Source of the DNA: Desulfovibrionaceae bacterium
Lineage (GTDB): Bacteria > Desulfobacterota > Desulfovibrionia > Desulfovibrionales > Desulfovibrionaceae
Direction: 5' to 3'
Assembly: GCA_910575755.1 (NCBI GenBank)
Contig: CAJTFO010000006.1
Location: forward strand, 1-52,327
DNA: 52,327 nucleotides
Shown: positions 15,221-24,469 of the stretch, piece by piece
Layout: each line of letters starts with the position of its first letter
Numbering within the stretch: position 1 is the first letter of the stretch
Program-made: the position numbers and the translations under genes
The notes under the pieces: generated by a model
Seen by the model: the letters and a program-made list of their open reading frames with translations, nothing else
Told to the model about the DNA's origin: nothing
Databases searched by the model: none

Positions 15221-18200
15221 GTCGCCTCCCGCGCGGAGGCGTGGATTGAAACTCGCACCATATCCCGTAAGGTTACCCGCACCGTGTCGCCTCCCGCGCG
15301 GAGGCGTGGATTGAAACAAAATACGGCTGCCGGGGCAGTGGAATGGTGGGGTCGCCTCCCGCGCGGAGGCGTGGATTGAAACTTTGACATAGCCCGCAAT
15401 CCGCTGGACCTGCGCGTCGCCTCCCGCGCGGAGGCGTGGATTGAAACCGGTTCCGGATGTGCGGCGCTCCAGCGGGCCACGGTCGCCTCCCGCGCGGAGG
15501 CGTGGATTGAAACACTACAAGCCAGGTGTTGGAAATGCGGCAGACATCGTCGCCTCCCGCGCGGAGGCGTGGATTGAAACCGTTGTAACACCATCAGGCT
15601 GTACGGCACCCGGGTCGCCTCCCGCGCGGAGGCGTGGATTGAAACCAGCATAAAAGCTGTTGTCGCCCACTCGCAGAGCGTCGCCTCCCGCGCGGAGGCG
15701 TGGATTGAAACTTGTTGTCCGCTTTTGGCCAGCCGTCACACCGCGTCGCCTCCCGCGCGGAGGCGTGGATTGAAACTCTTCCCGGACCGCTGCGGCCTGG
15801 TCGCGTTCTCCGTCGCCTCCCGCGCGGAGGCGTGGATTGAAACGGCTACGGCTCCGGCGACGGCTTCGGCTACGGCGTCGCCTCCCGCGCGGAGGCGTGG
15901 ATTGAAACAGCGCGTCCAGCATCGTCCCGGAAATCTATCGCGTCGCCTCCCGCGCGGAGGCGTGGATTGAAACACGGCAACCCGCGTTCGCAACTCTGTA
16001 ATCCCAAGTGTCGCCTCCCGCGCGGAGGCGTGGATTGAAACAGCAGCTTACCCATCGCAAGCCATTACGTCCGCGTCGCCTCCCGCGCGGAGGCGTGGAT
16101 TGAAACCGTTGTAACACCATCAGGCTGTACGGCACCCGGCGGTCGCCTCCCGCGCGGAGGCGTGGATTGAAACTGGACAACTTCGCCAGCGGTGAAACCG
16201 TTATCGTGTCGCCTCCCGCGCGGAGGCGTGGATTGAAACCTGGGATGTTGTGGAGGCAATAGCATGAACATTTGGTCGCCTCCCGCGCGGAGGCGTGGAT
16301 TGAAACTTCGGTGATGGGATAGTCAGGCGCGGTGTACTTGTCGCCTCCCGCGCGGAGGCGTGGATTGAAACCTGGCGGATTTGTCGTATATGGCCCGATT
16401 GCGCCGTCGCCTCCCGCGCGGAGGCGTGGATTGAAACGCTGAACTCCGGGAACCTTCAGTGTTTCATGTGAGTCGCCTCCCGCGCGGAGGCGTGGATTGA
16501 AACTATAAGGGGATCAATATCCTGACGTTCCGCCGGCGTCGCCTCCCGCGCGGAGGCGTGGATTGAAACATCTTGGGGAACCTTGTAAGCCCCTTGTGCT
16601 AGAGTCGCCTCCCGCGCGGAGGCGTGGATTGAAACGCCATCCGCACACGCCGCTATATCGCCTATTGCAGAGTCGCCTCCCGCGCGGAGGCGTGGATTGA
16701 AACACAAGGGGATCAATATCCTGACGTTCCGCCGGCGTCGCCTCCCGCGCGGAGGCGTGGATTGAAACCGTAGAAACGGGCAGCTCAGCCTCCAGATCTT
16801 GATGTCGCCTCCCGCGCGGAGGCGTGGATTGAAACCCGGGTAAGGATAGGCTGCTGGCCAACATGCTCAAGTCGCCTCCCGCGCGGAGGCGTGGATTGAA
16901 ACGTTCAGCGGCAAGAACACATGACCACACCCACCGTCGCCTCCCGCGCGGAGGCGTGGATTGAAACTGCAAACGTCGATTATCCAGATCTAAAGCCATT
17001 TGTCGCCTCCCGCGCGGAGGCGTGGATTGAAACGCGCAATACCTTGAGCAGTATCCGACAGGATTGGTGTCGCCTCCCGCGCGGAGGCGTGGATTGAAAC
17101 AACGAAGCAAGGCATCCAAGCTTAAGGGCAAAAGCGTCGCCTCCCGCGCGGAGGCGTGGATTGAAACTAATCCGCGTAAGTCCCTAGGCTTTCGCAATCG
17201 CGTCGCCTCCCGCGCGGAGGCGTGGATTGAAACGGCGCCCACCGTTGTGTAATGTCCCTTAGCATGTAGTCGCCTCCCGCGCGGAGGCGTGGATTGAAAC
17301 TTCGATAAGGGCTTCGGCTAGATAGTTGCCAGAATGTCGCCTCCCGCGCGGAGGCGTGGATTGAAACCCGAAGTCCTTGACTCCGCCGGATGATTGGCCA
17401 TGTCGCCTCCCGCGCGGAGGCGTGGATTGAAACCAGTAGTGGCAAAGATATGTCGTGGCTTGCTGATGCGTCGCCTCCCGCGCGGAGGCGTGGATTGAAA
17501 CAAAACGACGCTCAATCTGCACATTACGCTGCTTAGAGTCGCCTCCCGCGCGGAGGCGTGGATTGAAACAGCCGGCTTTAACCGGCTTTGGCCGGTTCCG
17601 CCGGTCGCCTCCCGCGCGGAGGCGTGGATTGAAACTTATTAAACTCCTTTCAGCAGACCGGGCAAGTTGAAGTCGCCTCCCGCGCGGAGGCGTGGATTGA
17701 AACCCTTATGAGTCGTATGCCCGGTATTGGACTAGGTGTCGCCTCCCGCGCGGAGGCGTGGATTGAAACTCCAAAGAAAAAAAAATCTTGACAAGAGGGG
17801 TGAAGTCGCCTCCCGCGCGGAGGCGTGGATTGAAACCTAGGCTTTCGCAATCGCTGGACTTGACACCAGCGTCGCCTCCCGCGCGGAGGCGTGGATTGAA
17901 ACATCCCCCTTGTTAAGATTTTACCAGCTCCTAGCCTGTCGCCTCCCGCGCGGAGGCGTGGATTGAAACAGGGCGCTTTGCAAAGCCCGTTTGGCAACAT
18001 GAAGTCGCCTCCCGCGCGGAGGCGTGGATTGAAACTACCGAAAAAAGACTCGAACTCGTCGCGTCATTGTCGCCTCCCGCGCGGAGGCGTGGATTGAAAC
18101 TGTCCAGCGAGGTCTTTTTTGACCACCTCGCCCAGGTCGCCTCCCGCGCGGAGGCGTGGATTGAAACAGGAATCGTGTTATCACCCTCAAAAAGGTGGGC

Positions 18201-18501
18201 ATGTCGCCTCCCGCGCGGAGGCGTGGATTGAAACATAATGGGACAAAGAAAATTTGCTACGCCGACGCAGTCGCCTCCCGCGCGGAGGCGTGGATTGAAA
18301 CTTGCATAGCGCACCTCAGGGACAGATCCAGCCTCTGTCGCCTCCCGCGCGGAGGCGTGGATTGAAACTTGCATAGCGCACCTCAGGGACAGATCCAGCC
18401 TCTGTCGCCTCCCGCGCGGAGGCGTGGATTGAAACTCTCCGCAGAACGGGCAAGTTGCATCGCCATATCGTCGCCTCCCGCGCGGAGGCGTGGATTGAAA
18501 C
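15221..18501 (+). CRISPR. Type I-C CRISPR array, 50 repeats and 49 complete spacers
   Basis: Repeat of 32 bp beginning GTCGCCTCC and ending GTGGATTGAAAC, with CGCCTCC/GGAGGCG arms forming the hairpin. I counted 50 copies by start position (first 15221, last 18470), with no variant noticed. Periods are 65-68 bp, so spacers are 33-36 bp. Spacers 6 and 14 share a target, as do 20 and 23; 47 and 48 are identical neighbours; 30 and 40 overlap by 18 nt. The last visible repeat is a perfect copy, unlike most array ends, and is followed by 35-37 bp that look like a further spacer cut by the prophage. Confidence 0.98.
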
Positions 18502-18538
18502 CGAGATATCGCAAATACTCAACATAACGACTCCCAGT

Positions 18539-18642
18539 TGAATAATGACGTAATAACTCAGAGGAAAATTGCGGGATAAGTTGGGAAGAGGCGGGATATA
18601 TCGAAACGGCGTTTGTAATGAAATTACACACTGTGTAATGAA
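18539..18642 (+). mobile_element. Probable left end of the Mu-like prophage with transposase-site-like repeats
   Basis: Placed by inference. The first phage gene (mor-like) ends at 18670 and the last CRISPR repeat at 18501. TG at 18539 is a possible terminal dinucleotide, preceded by 35 bp of spacer-like DNA and GT, the first two bases of a repeat. TAATGA occurs at 18543, 18616 and 18636; the last two sit in TGTAATGAAA copies spaced 20 bp. This resembles multiple MuA-type binding sites. The right end is not in the window. Confidence 0.5.
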
Positions 18643-18666
18643 AAGGCGGGGTATGATCCCCGCCTT
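18643..18666 (-). terminator. Terminator of the leftward early operon
   Basis: AAGGCGGGG / CCCCGCCTT, a 9-bp perfect stem with a 6-nt loop, followed on the minus strand by TTCATT. It lies 4 bp beyond the stop of the last leftward gene. Confidence 0.8.
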
Positions 18667-18669
18667 ATC

Positions 18670-19005
18670 TCATTTCTTTTCGCGCATCACGCCGGGCAAG
18701 AATACCTGCTGCTGCCTCCGGCGTGCTCGTTCTTGCCGCAGTATCTGATAGATGGTGGACTCGTTGAGCTTATACTTGGCCCGAAGCTCCGGGATATTAT
18801 CGCCGGTGAAGTCTCGGAAAATCTGGGCGTCTCGCCTCGACTTGTCGCAAGGGAAATAGACGGAGCTACCACCGAAGTCAAGAGCCATGCGTGTGGTGAC
18901 ACGACGCCCAAGCTGATCAGTGCCATGACGGAGTTCATCTTCAATCATGGCCTCAATCTGGTTGAGCAACTCAGAGCCACGGCTATTGATAGGGCGCCTT
19001 GGCAT
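18670..19005 (-). CDS. mor: Mor-family transcription activator
   Basis: Middle-operon regulator of Mu-like phages (111 aa). The C-terminal helix-turn-helix reads NIPELRAKYKLNESTIYQIL, typical of Mor/C proteins, and the N-terminal part AMIEDELRHGTDQLGRRVTTRM is a dimerisation region. It is the last early gene, as Mu mor is. It is the best candidate to activate late promoters that share the GTGAGAATCCTCAC motif, since no separate C gene is seen. GAGGT precedes the ATG, and the start overlaps the gemA end by 23 bp. Confidence 0.88.
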   Translation of the reverse strand: MPRRPINSRGSELLNQIEAMIEDELRHGTDQLGRRVTTRMALDFGGSSVYFPCDKSRRDAQIFRDFTGDNIPELRAKYKLNESTIYQILRQERARRRQQQVFLPGVMREKK

Positions 19006-19489
19006 GGCGTACCTCGACCACGAATTTGCCGTCTATAATCGGCGGCGGAGTATTACCCTCAAGAACAGAAAGACAGACCGCGCGTTTCTTTGGATCGTCA
19101 CAGCGGTCAAACCACTGCTTCAGGATTTCGATCATGGCCTGGCACTGTTTGACGGTGGCATCCTCCAGTGTACGGCCCGTGAAGCGCCGCATGCAGGAAG
19201 CAAGCGCCTTTTCCGAACGGTCGCGCACGATGCCGCAATCCGCCATTGTCAGCCAGAGCGCGCGTATCTTCTTCGCCTGTGGATCACTGACCAGGCGTTT
19301 GCCCTTGTGCGTTGGCTTCTTTTGAAAGCCTTTGCGCTTCAGTTCCTCAATGACGCGCCATTGTTCCTTGACTGTCATCCTGGAGCAGGAATCCTTGCCG
19401 GTAAGGTCAAGCAACAAGGCGCGATAGGTGTCATCATCCAAGCCTAGCTGATTCTTGGCCACATGGATCATGCCGATGAGCTTGGACAT
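18983..19489 (-). CDS. gemA: GemA-like regulatory protein (DUF1018)
   Basis: 168 aa. The N-terminus LIGMIHVAKNQLGLDDDTYRALLLDLTGKDSCSRMT is the diagnostic DUF1018/Mu gp16 (GemA) block. In Mu, GemA affects host gene expression and gyrase. The middle (QAKKIRALWLTMADCGIVRDRSE) is also conserved. GGAGG precedes the ATG. It lies between gam and mor, as in Mu. Confidence 0.85.
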   Translation of the reverse strand: MSKLIGMIHVAKNQLGLDDDTYRALLLDLTGKDSCSRMTVKEQWRVIEELKRKGFQKKPTHKGKRLVSDPQAKKIRALWLTMADCGIVRDRSEKALASCMRRFTGRTLEDATVKQCQAMIEILKQWFDRCDDPKKRAVCLSVLEGNTPPPIIDGKFVVEVRHAKAPYQ

Positions 19490-19498
19490 GGCGGCCTC

Positions 19499-20026
19499 CT
19501 ATGCGGGTACGGTCGATGTGTCGGCCAGTTCCGCCTCGTTGAGCTCGTAGAAGAAGTCATCGGACTGCGCGAGTTTGCAGCCCACCTCGGCCAGCATGTC
19601 GGCGGGCAAGGCGCGGAGCTTGTCCTTGTCCACTTCCTGCTTGATGCGTACCGCGTCGAGACCCCTGTCCTGAATGAGAGTAAGGATGCGCTCCCAGGTG
19701 TACTTGCGGTTGAGGGGCTTGACGGATGTGGAGGAGCGGAAGCCGATGGTGCCGAAGTCGAGCGCCAGCGACTTGCGCGCCCTGAAAAGCTCTTCCCTGC
19801 GAGTTTGGGCGAACTGGACAAGTATCTGTTCGCGCTCGGTGATGCGCTGCCGGTGTGGTTCGCACTCCTGGGCGCAGCGGGCTTTGAGCTCGGCCACGCT
19901 CTCCTTGAAAGAAAGTTCTGCAAGGTCGATGGCGCGGCGGGACGCGGCGATTTCCGCCAGTATGGCGTCGGCGTCCTCCAATGTGGAGATGGCGGGAATC
20001 TGCGGTACGGGTTTAACGCGTTTCAT
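19499..20026 (-). CDS. gam: Gam-like host-nuclease inhibitor
   Basis: Binds double-stranded DNA ends and protects phage DNA from exonucleases; distantly related to Ku (175 aa). It shows the Mu Gam pattern: a long N-terminal coiled coil (AILAEIAASRRAIDLAELSF...), then FGTIGFRSSTSVKPLNRKYTW, RIKQEVDKDKLRALP and SDDFFYEL near the end. GGGAGG precedes the ATG. Confidence 0.85.
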   Translation of the reverse strand: MKRVKPVPQIPAISTLEDADAILAEIAASRRAIDLAELSFKESVAELKARCAQECEPHRQRITEREQILVQFAQTRREELFRARKSLALDFGTIGFRSSTSVKPLNRKYTWERILTLIQDRGLDAVRIKQEVDKDKLRALPADMLAEVGCKLAQSDDFFYELNEAELADTSTVPA

Positions 20027-20040
20027 AATGCCTCCCAGTG

Positions 20041-20442
20041 TTATAAATCAAAAGACCAGAAGCGAAGATGGCCGGAAGCGGGAATAGGATGTGGCAGGCG
20101 GTGGACCGTCAGAATCCGCCACCAGTATTTCGCCTTGACATCGCACCACCGGGAATACGGATTTCCGGAATTTTCCTGACAGCCGCTAAAGACAACGGCG
20201 CCAAGGATGGCCCCTGTCCTGGCGATATGCCGCGCATCGCATGGCAAAATGGACATGCCGCGCCTGCGGGCTTCCCGATTGATGGATTGCGGATCAAAGC
20301 GAGTGGCCTTGCTGGCATGCAGCAGAACGGGAACACCCATATACTGCTCCGGCAGCGGCCAATTACGGTTTTCCACATCCTTGAGGCCCAGCAGAATCAG
20401 GGCGGCCCAGGGCTGGCGAATGGAGAGCACGGGATAAATCAT
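20041..20442 (-). CDS. ASCH-domain protein
   Basis: 133 aa. PVLSIRQPWAALILLGLKDVENRNWPLPEQYMG is the N-terminal ASCH signature, followed by LLHASK and GAILGAVVFSGC. ASCH folds are PUA-like and bind or modify RNA; some are nucleases or base hydrolases. It lies in the early operon between muB and gam, where Mu has accessory genes. Role in the phage unknown; possible modulation of host RNA. GAGGGTGAGG lies upstream of the ATG. Confidence 0.8.
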   Translation of the reverse strand: MIYPVLSIRQPWAALILLGLKDVENRNWPLPEQYMGVPVLLHASKATRFDPQSINREARRRGMSILPCDARHIARTGAILGAVVFSGCQENSGNPYSRWCDVKAKYWWRILTVHRLPHPIPASGHLRFWSFDL

Positions 20443-20458
20443 TCCTCACCCTCCATCG

Positions 20459-21637
20459 CTATACGCGCACCTGCCGCACAACATCAGCGGTGACCAGCCG
20501 TTCCCCCATTCCCGCGGCCAGGTTCATGGCCGCCGTGGCATAGTTGCTGATGGCCAGCGGATAGCCCATATAAACGCCATGTCCTGATCTGTCGCGCGCC
20601 ACCATCAGCTTGTCCCGCAAAGCCTCCAGGGCCTCATCCTCGAATACGCAGTGAATATCGGCCCCCGCACGGCTGAAACGGTGCTCCAGAAATTCTGCGG
20701 GCTTTTTGATGGGTTCCAGGCGAACAGGAACGCAACGCTGCACGACTTCCCGCACATCGCTCTGCGTGCTGCCGAGCCTGTCCATCAACTCGGTCTGGCC
20801 GATGAGGATGATGGACAGCAGGCGCTTCATGCCGTCCTTCAACTCCCAGAAACGCTTGAGGCATTTCAGGGTATGGGCGTTCAGGTCATGCGCCTCCTCG
20901 ACGATCAGCACATGGCGCATCCCGGCCCGGTTGGATTCCTTCAGTATCTGATGGAGCCGCCTGTCCCGCACTTCCTGGCTGCGCGGAATGGTCGTCCCCG
21001 GCGCCAGCGTGGCAATGATGGCCTCCGCGATATGCCGGGCCACCATAGGCTTGCCGTCGCGGCCGCCGGTCATGCTCAAGGTGTACGGCTCAATGATGAC
21101 CACCCCGTCGCCGCCTTCCCGCAGACGCTCGATCAGGTCTTCCCGCAGGGTCGACTTCCCGGAGCCGGATTCCCCCACAACGGCCATGAAATTGCCATTG
21201 GTGGCCGCGTCATACATGAACTCGCGCACATAGCGGCTTTCCGGCGAAAAATAGACATCCTCCGGGCTTTGCGGGTCGTCGAACGGATCGCGCATGAGCT
21301 TGAAGTGCTGTCGCGCCCGCGCGGTCAAAAGCTGTTTCCGCAATATCATTTCATCATCTCCCGTGTCGGTTTGTGCTTGTACTGGAGAACCTGGCGCCGG
21401 AGCGGAAGCCGGGACGGTTGTCCGGGCGGCTTCGGCCAGCGCTGACTCGATTCTTTCAGGGGCAACGCCGCGCTCTTGCAGCCACGCGGCAAGTTTGGCC
21501 CGATTGGCAGCCCAGTGCCGGGGAGTGGGCCGCCCGTTGCAGAGGCGGTTGATGGTGGTCACCGGGAGGCCGGTGGCCCTTGCCGCCGCCCTCTGTCCCA
21601 CGCCCATCTCCGACAGCAGCATCTTCAGTTGACGCAT
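20459..21637 (-). CDS. muB: MuB-like transposition ATPase
   Basis: AAA+ ATPase that binds target DNA and activates the transposase (392 aa). The N-terminal helix-turn-helix (GQRAAARATGLPVTTINRLC) is as in MuB. The ATPase core has Walker A VGESGSGKSTL near 160 and Walker B VLIVEEAHDLN near 243, with SIILIGQTELMDRL as sensor region (ExeA/TniB-like). The gene overlaps the muA end by 13 bp, matching the usual A-B pairing. Confidence 0.93.
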   Translation of the reverse strand: MRQLKMLLSEMGVGQRAAARATGLPVTTINRLCNGRPTPRHWAANRAKLAAWLQERGVAPERIESALAEAARTTVPASAPAPGSPVQAQTDTGDDEMILRKQLLTARARQHFKLMRDPFDDPQSPEDVYFSPESRYVREFMYDAATNGNFMAVVGESGSGKSTLREDLIERLREGGDGVVIIEPYTLSMTGGRDGKPMVARHIAEAIIATLAPGTTIPRSQEVRDRRLHQILKESNRAGMRHVLIVEEAHDLNAHTLKCLKRFWELKDGMKRLLSIILIGQTELMDRLGSTQSDVREVVQRCVPVRLEPIKKPAEFLEHRFSRAGADIHCVFEDEALEALRDKLMVARDRSGHGVYMGYPLAISNYATAAMNLAAGMGERLVTADVVRQVRV

Positions 21638-23433
21638 GCCACGCCTCCGTCAAAGCGCGTGATGGTTGCCGCCCGCGGCGCAAAGCGGGCCATGATGGCC
21701 TCCGCAAGTTCCGGGAGGGCGGATTCCGGCACCTGCCGGGGATACCGTGCCCGAATCAGGTCATTGCAGGCCACCGGATCAGCCGCCCACGCCTCGCCGC
21801 ACATCTCCATCAGGCGGTTGGCCGCCTGCGCCCGGTTAAGCGGCACAGGCGCGGCGGTCTTGCCTTCCACATCCAGGGCGCGTCCTGCCCGTCGCAGGTA
21901 TTGCGGGGCTTCCCGCACATCGGCCATAGCGTCCATGTCCGCAAAGGGTTGCCGATTGCGGGCCTTGTGCGCCCGTTCGGCCTCTTCCAGACTGTCCGTG
22001 CCATAGGCGCGCTTTTTGATCTCCTGAAGGCGTCGCTCGGCGGCGATCTGCGGCAGGCGGCGGTACTCTTCGCCGATGACCGGAGCCATGATGTCGCGCC
22101 CGGCCTCGTCTTTCTCAATGGGCAGCACTTCAAAGCGCAGCTCCGTTCCGTCCGCCATTTCCTTGATGACCATGACGGCCGGAGCGCGGAAGGGATTGAG
22201 ACGCACGGTCACGTTGTCGCCGGAAGAAAGCCCGTGATAGCCCAGTTCGCGCAGGTCATATTCCTGTACGCCATGCGAGCGCGTATTCACACTGATGCGG
22301 AAGCGGTTGTCGATTTGGCGGCGCTCGTCCTGCCAGTGGGCGATTGCCTCCAGCACCGGGCGTTCCACTGTCCGCAACTGCGCGTCCGTGATACCAACCC
22401 AGAGCTGATTGCGCGGCTTCCGCGCCCTGGTCAGGATGGCATGGGCGTTGAAATGCCGTCGCCAGCGGTCGGCCTGGGCTTGCAATTCCGCCACGCTCGG
22501 CGTTTCCATGAAGCGCAGGCGGCTTTCAAAGCCGGTTTCCACAAGGTTCTGCGCCACCTCCACAGCGCCGGTGGCGCGGGCGTTGCCTGCCTCGTGCCAC
22601 AGCGGCTCTATTTCCAGATCGCGCAGGAACTGCTTCACCAGTGAGGACTGGTTGCCGCTGCCCTTGTCCATGAAGAGACGCAGCGGCGCCCCGTGCATGG
22701 GGTCGCGCGGCCCCCTGTCGCTGATGGCCTCGACCAGTGTGGTAATGACGCCGCGCGCGTCCTCCCCTTTTGCCTGCTCATAATGAAGGAACAGGCAGCC
22801 GCTGAAGTGGTCAACCACCACATAGCGGATGATGCGCTGCCCGGCGATCTCGATGAGTTTTCCGGGTTTGTGCGCGTTATAGTCCCGCTCGTTGATGAGC
22901 CGTACGGCATCCTGCCCGCGCATGCGGTAGAGGACGCAGACCGAGGCGTCCAGTTCCCAGACGTGGTTCGGGTGCAGGCTGCGCATCTCCACCGCCGGGC
23001 GCGCCGCGCCAAGCTGGTCAGGATGGCAGCAATGCCGCCGCATGGCCCGTGAAAGCGTTTCCTTGCTCGGCATGATGACCTCGCCCGTTTCGGCGTTGAC
23101 GACGCCCAGGCCGTTGGCCGCCAGACGTTCCCGCGCCGCCGTGATGGTGGTGATGCGCTTGCCGCCCTGCCTCTGGCTCAGATGCACAAGGCCGCCTGCC
23201 AGCATGGCAAGCTCCGCGCTGACGCAGGTCTCTCCCTTGTCCGCCCTGGTCTTGCGGCCGCTGCGCCAGCCCGTGTATCGGTTCAGCAGCGCATAGACGG
23301 TTTTGCTGCTCCGCCCCAGGGTCTCCGCCGCCCGCGCCACCAGAGCCGCGCGCTCGCCGCCGCTGGGCGGGGCGGCGGCAAGCGCCTGGGCAAGATCGTG
23401 CAGGTAGCTCTGCTGGGCGGCGGAAAGCGGCAT
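21625..23433 (-). CDS. muA: MuA-like DDE transposase
   Basis: Catalyses replicative transposition and integration (602 aa). The acidic triad is visible in VWELDASVCVL, LRLFMDKGSGNQSS and NARATGAVEVAQNLVE. A C-terminal beta-barrel region follows (HGLSSGDNVTVRLNPFRAPAVMVI), with a basic tail. N-terminal SKTVYALLNRYTGWRSGRKTR is a DNA-binding domain. ATG 23433 is used (GGAG seven nt upstream); an in-frame ATG at 23487 lies inside the preceding gene. Confidence 0.94.
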   Translation of the reverse strand: MPLSAAQQSYLHDLAQALAAAPPSGGERAALVARAAETLGRSSKTVYALLNRYTGWRSGRKTRADKGETCVSAELAMLAGGLVHLSQRQGGKRITTITAARERLAANGLGVVNAETGEVIMPSKETLSRAMRRHCCHPDQLGAARPAVEMRSLHPNHVWELDASVCVLYRMRGQDAVRLINERDYNAHKPGKLIEIAGQRIIRYVVVDHFSGCLFLHYEQAKGEDARGVITTLVEAISDRGPRDPMHGAPLRLFMDKGSGNQSSLVKQFLRDLEIEPLWHEAGNARATGAVEVAQNLVETGFESRLRFMETPSVAELQAQADRWRRHFNAHAILTRARKPRNQLWVGITDAQLRTVERPVLEAIAHWQDERRQIDNRFRISVNTRSHGVQEYDLRELGYHGLSSGDNVTVRLNPFRAPAVMVIKEMADGTELRFEVLPIEKDEAGRDIMAPVIGEEYRRLPQIAAERRLQEIKKRAYGTDSLEEAERAHKARNRQPFADMDAMADVREAPQYLRRAGRALDVEGKTAAPVPLNRAQAANRLMEMCGEAWAADPVACNDLIRARYPRQVPESALPELAEAIMARFAPRAATITRFDGGVACVN

Positions 23434-23437
23434 GGCA

Positions 23438-24460
23438 CTACTCCGCTCCGTCCCCGGCCTGCGGCTCGTCTTCGCCGGGCAGTTCAAAACGCGCCCGCAG
23501 GTCCACGTCGATGCCCGCGTTCAGCACCATGTCCGCCACGGTATCCATGAGCTGACCGACTCGCGTGTGTACATAAGTACAGGAATCATCCGTGATGCGG
23601 TCGTCGGTCAGCATGGCGGAACAATGGCCGATGAGTTCCACGACAGCCAGAAAGACCTTCTGATATTTCTCGTCCACACCTTCCCGCGCCCTGGCGTTGA
23701 TGTCGTCCAGGGCTTTCTGCTGCTCATCCGGGGCCATGCTGGTCAGGCGGTTGATCTGTTCCTCCAGGGCGTCCAGACGCTCGCCCTTGTCCTTGCTGAC
23801 CTTTTCCCTGGCGGCCAGAGTTTCCTCCATCTCCTTTTTTTCCACCTTGGCCCTGGCCAGTTCCAGCTTCAGTTCCGCGAGCTTTTCCTTCATTTCTTCC
23901 GGACCGTCGGCGGCGTCCACCTCGGCCATGATGGCCTCGCGCTCCGCGGGCGGCAGTTCGACAATGCCTTTTCGCAGCAGACGCAGATCGCGGTAGCCGA
24001 GACCCAGGGCCTCCTGCATTTCCAGCAGATTGCCGCCGAAAGCGGCGAGGTTTTGCAAATCCTCGTTAATTTTATTTTTGCTATACCCGTGCGCCTCGCA
24101 GAACTGTTCCCAGGTATAGACTGTCACTGTTTCGCCGCTGCGCCGGTCCAGCACGGTCAGTCCCCTGTAAGCCTTGCTTTCACGAATCTCGGCCAGAGCC
24201 TTGAGCGCGCCCACCCGGTTGATGGACTCGTTGAGCTGGAAGGTGGAGATGGAGCCGACTGTTTCGGCCAGGCGCAGGCTCCGTGCCAGTTCCGCCCTGG
24301 GCATGGTCAAGCTTTGCGCCCGCAGTTCCGCCACCACCGGCGCGGCCGCCTGTTCGGCTCGCGCGGCCTCGGCATTTCGAGTATCTTCAGAGGCCGTGTT
24401 CAGTGTCCTGCGCCCGCGACGGGGCGTAGCGGTTTCAATGGTATTGGACAGGTCGTTCAT
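23438..24460 (-). CDS. Phage early protein with coiled coil, function unknown
   Basis: 340 aa, not assigned to a family. A Thr/Arg-rich start is followed by a helical region (residues 50-120), then TVYTWEQFCEAHGYSKNKIN, which may be a helix-turn-helix. After it comes a long charged coiled coil (about 185-260, EMKEKLAELKLELARAKVEKKEMEE). The C-terminal part EKYQKVFLAVVELIGHCSAMLTDD is helical. It precedes muA with a 4-bp gap. This arrangement suggests a DNA-binding or scaffolding accessory of transposition, but this is inference. Confidence 0.75.
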   Translation of the reverse strand: MNDLSNTIETATPRRGRRTLNTASEDTRNAEAARAEQAAAPVVAELRAQSLTMPRAELARSLRLAETVGSISTFQLNESINRVGALKALAEIRESKAYRGLTVLDRRSGETVTVYTWEQFCEAHGYSKNKINEDLQNLAAFGGNLLEMQEALGLGYRDLRLLRKGIVELPPAEREAIMAEVDAADGPEEMKEKLAELKLELARAKVEKKEMEETLAAREKVSKDKGERLDALEEQINRLTSMAPDEQQKALDDINARAREGVDEKYQKVFLAVVELIGHCSAMLTDDRITDDSCTYVHTRVGQLMDTVADMVLNAGIDVDLRARFELPGEDEPQAGDGAE

Positions 24461-24469
24461 ACATCTCTC

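Noticed and set aside
15253..18469. Self-targeting spacers against the adjacent prophage
   Set aside because: By eye no spacer matched the prophage part of this window, but this was not exhaustive; an alignment of all 49 spacers on both strands would decide.
15193..18525. Many overlapping ORFs rich in repeats such as RLRAGGD, SIHASAREAT and QSTPPRGRR
   Set aside because: They are translations of the CRISPR repeats and spacers in three frames, not genes.
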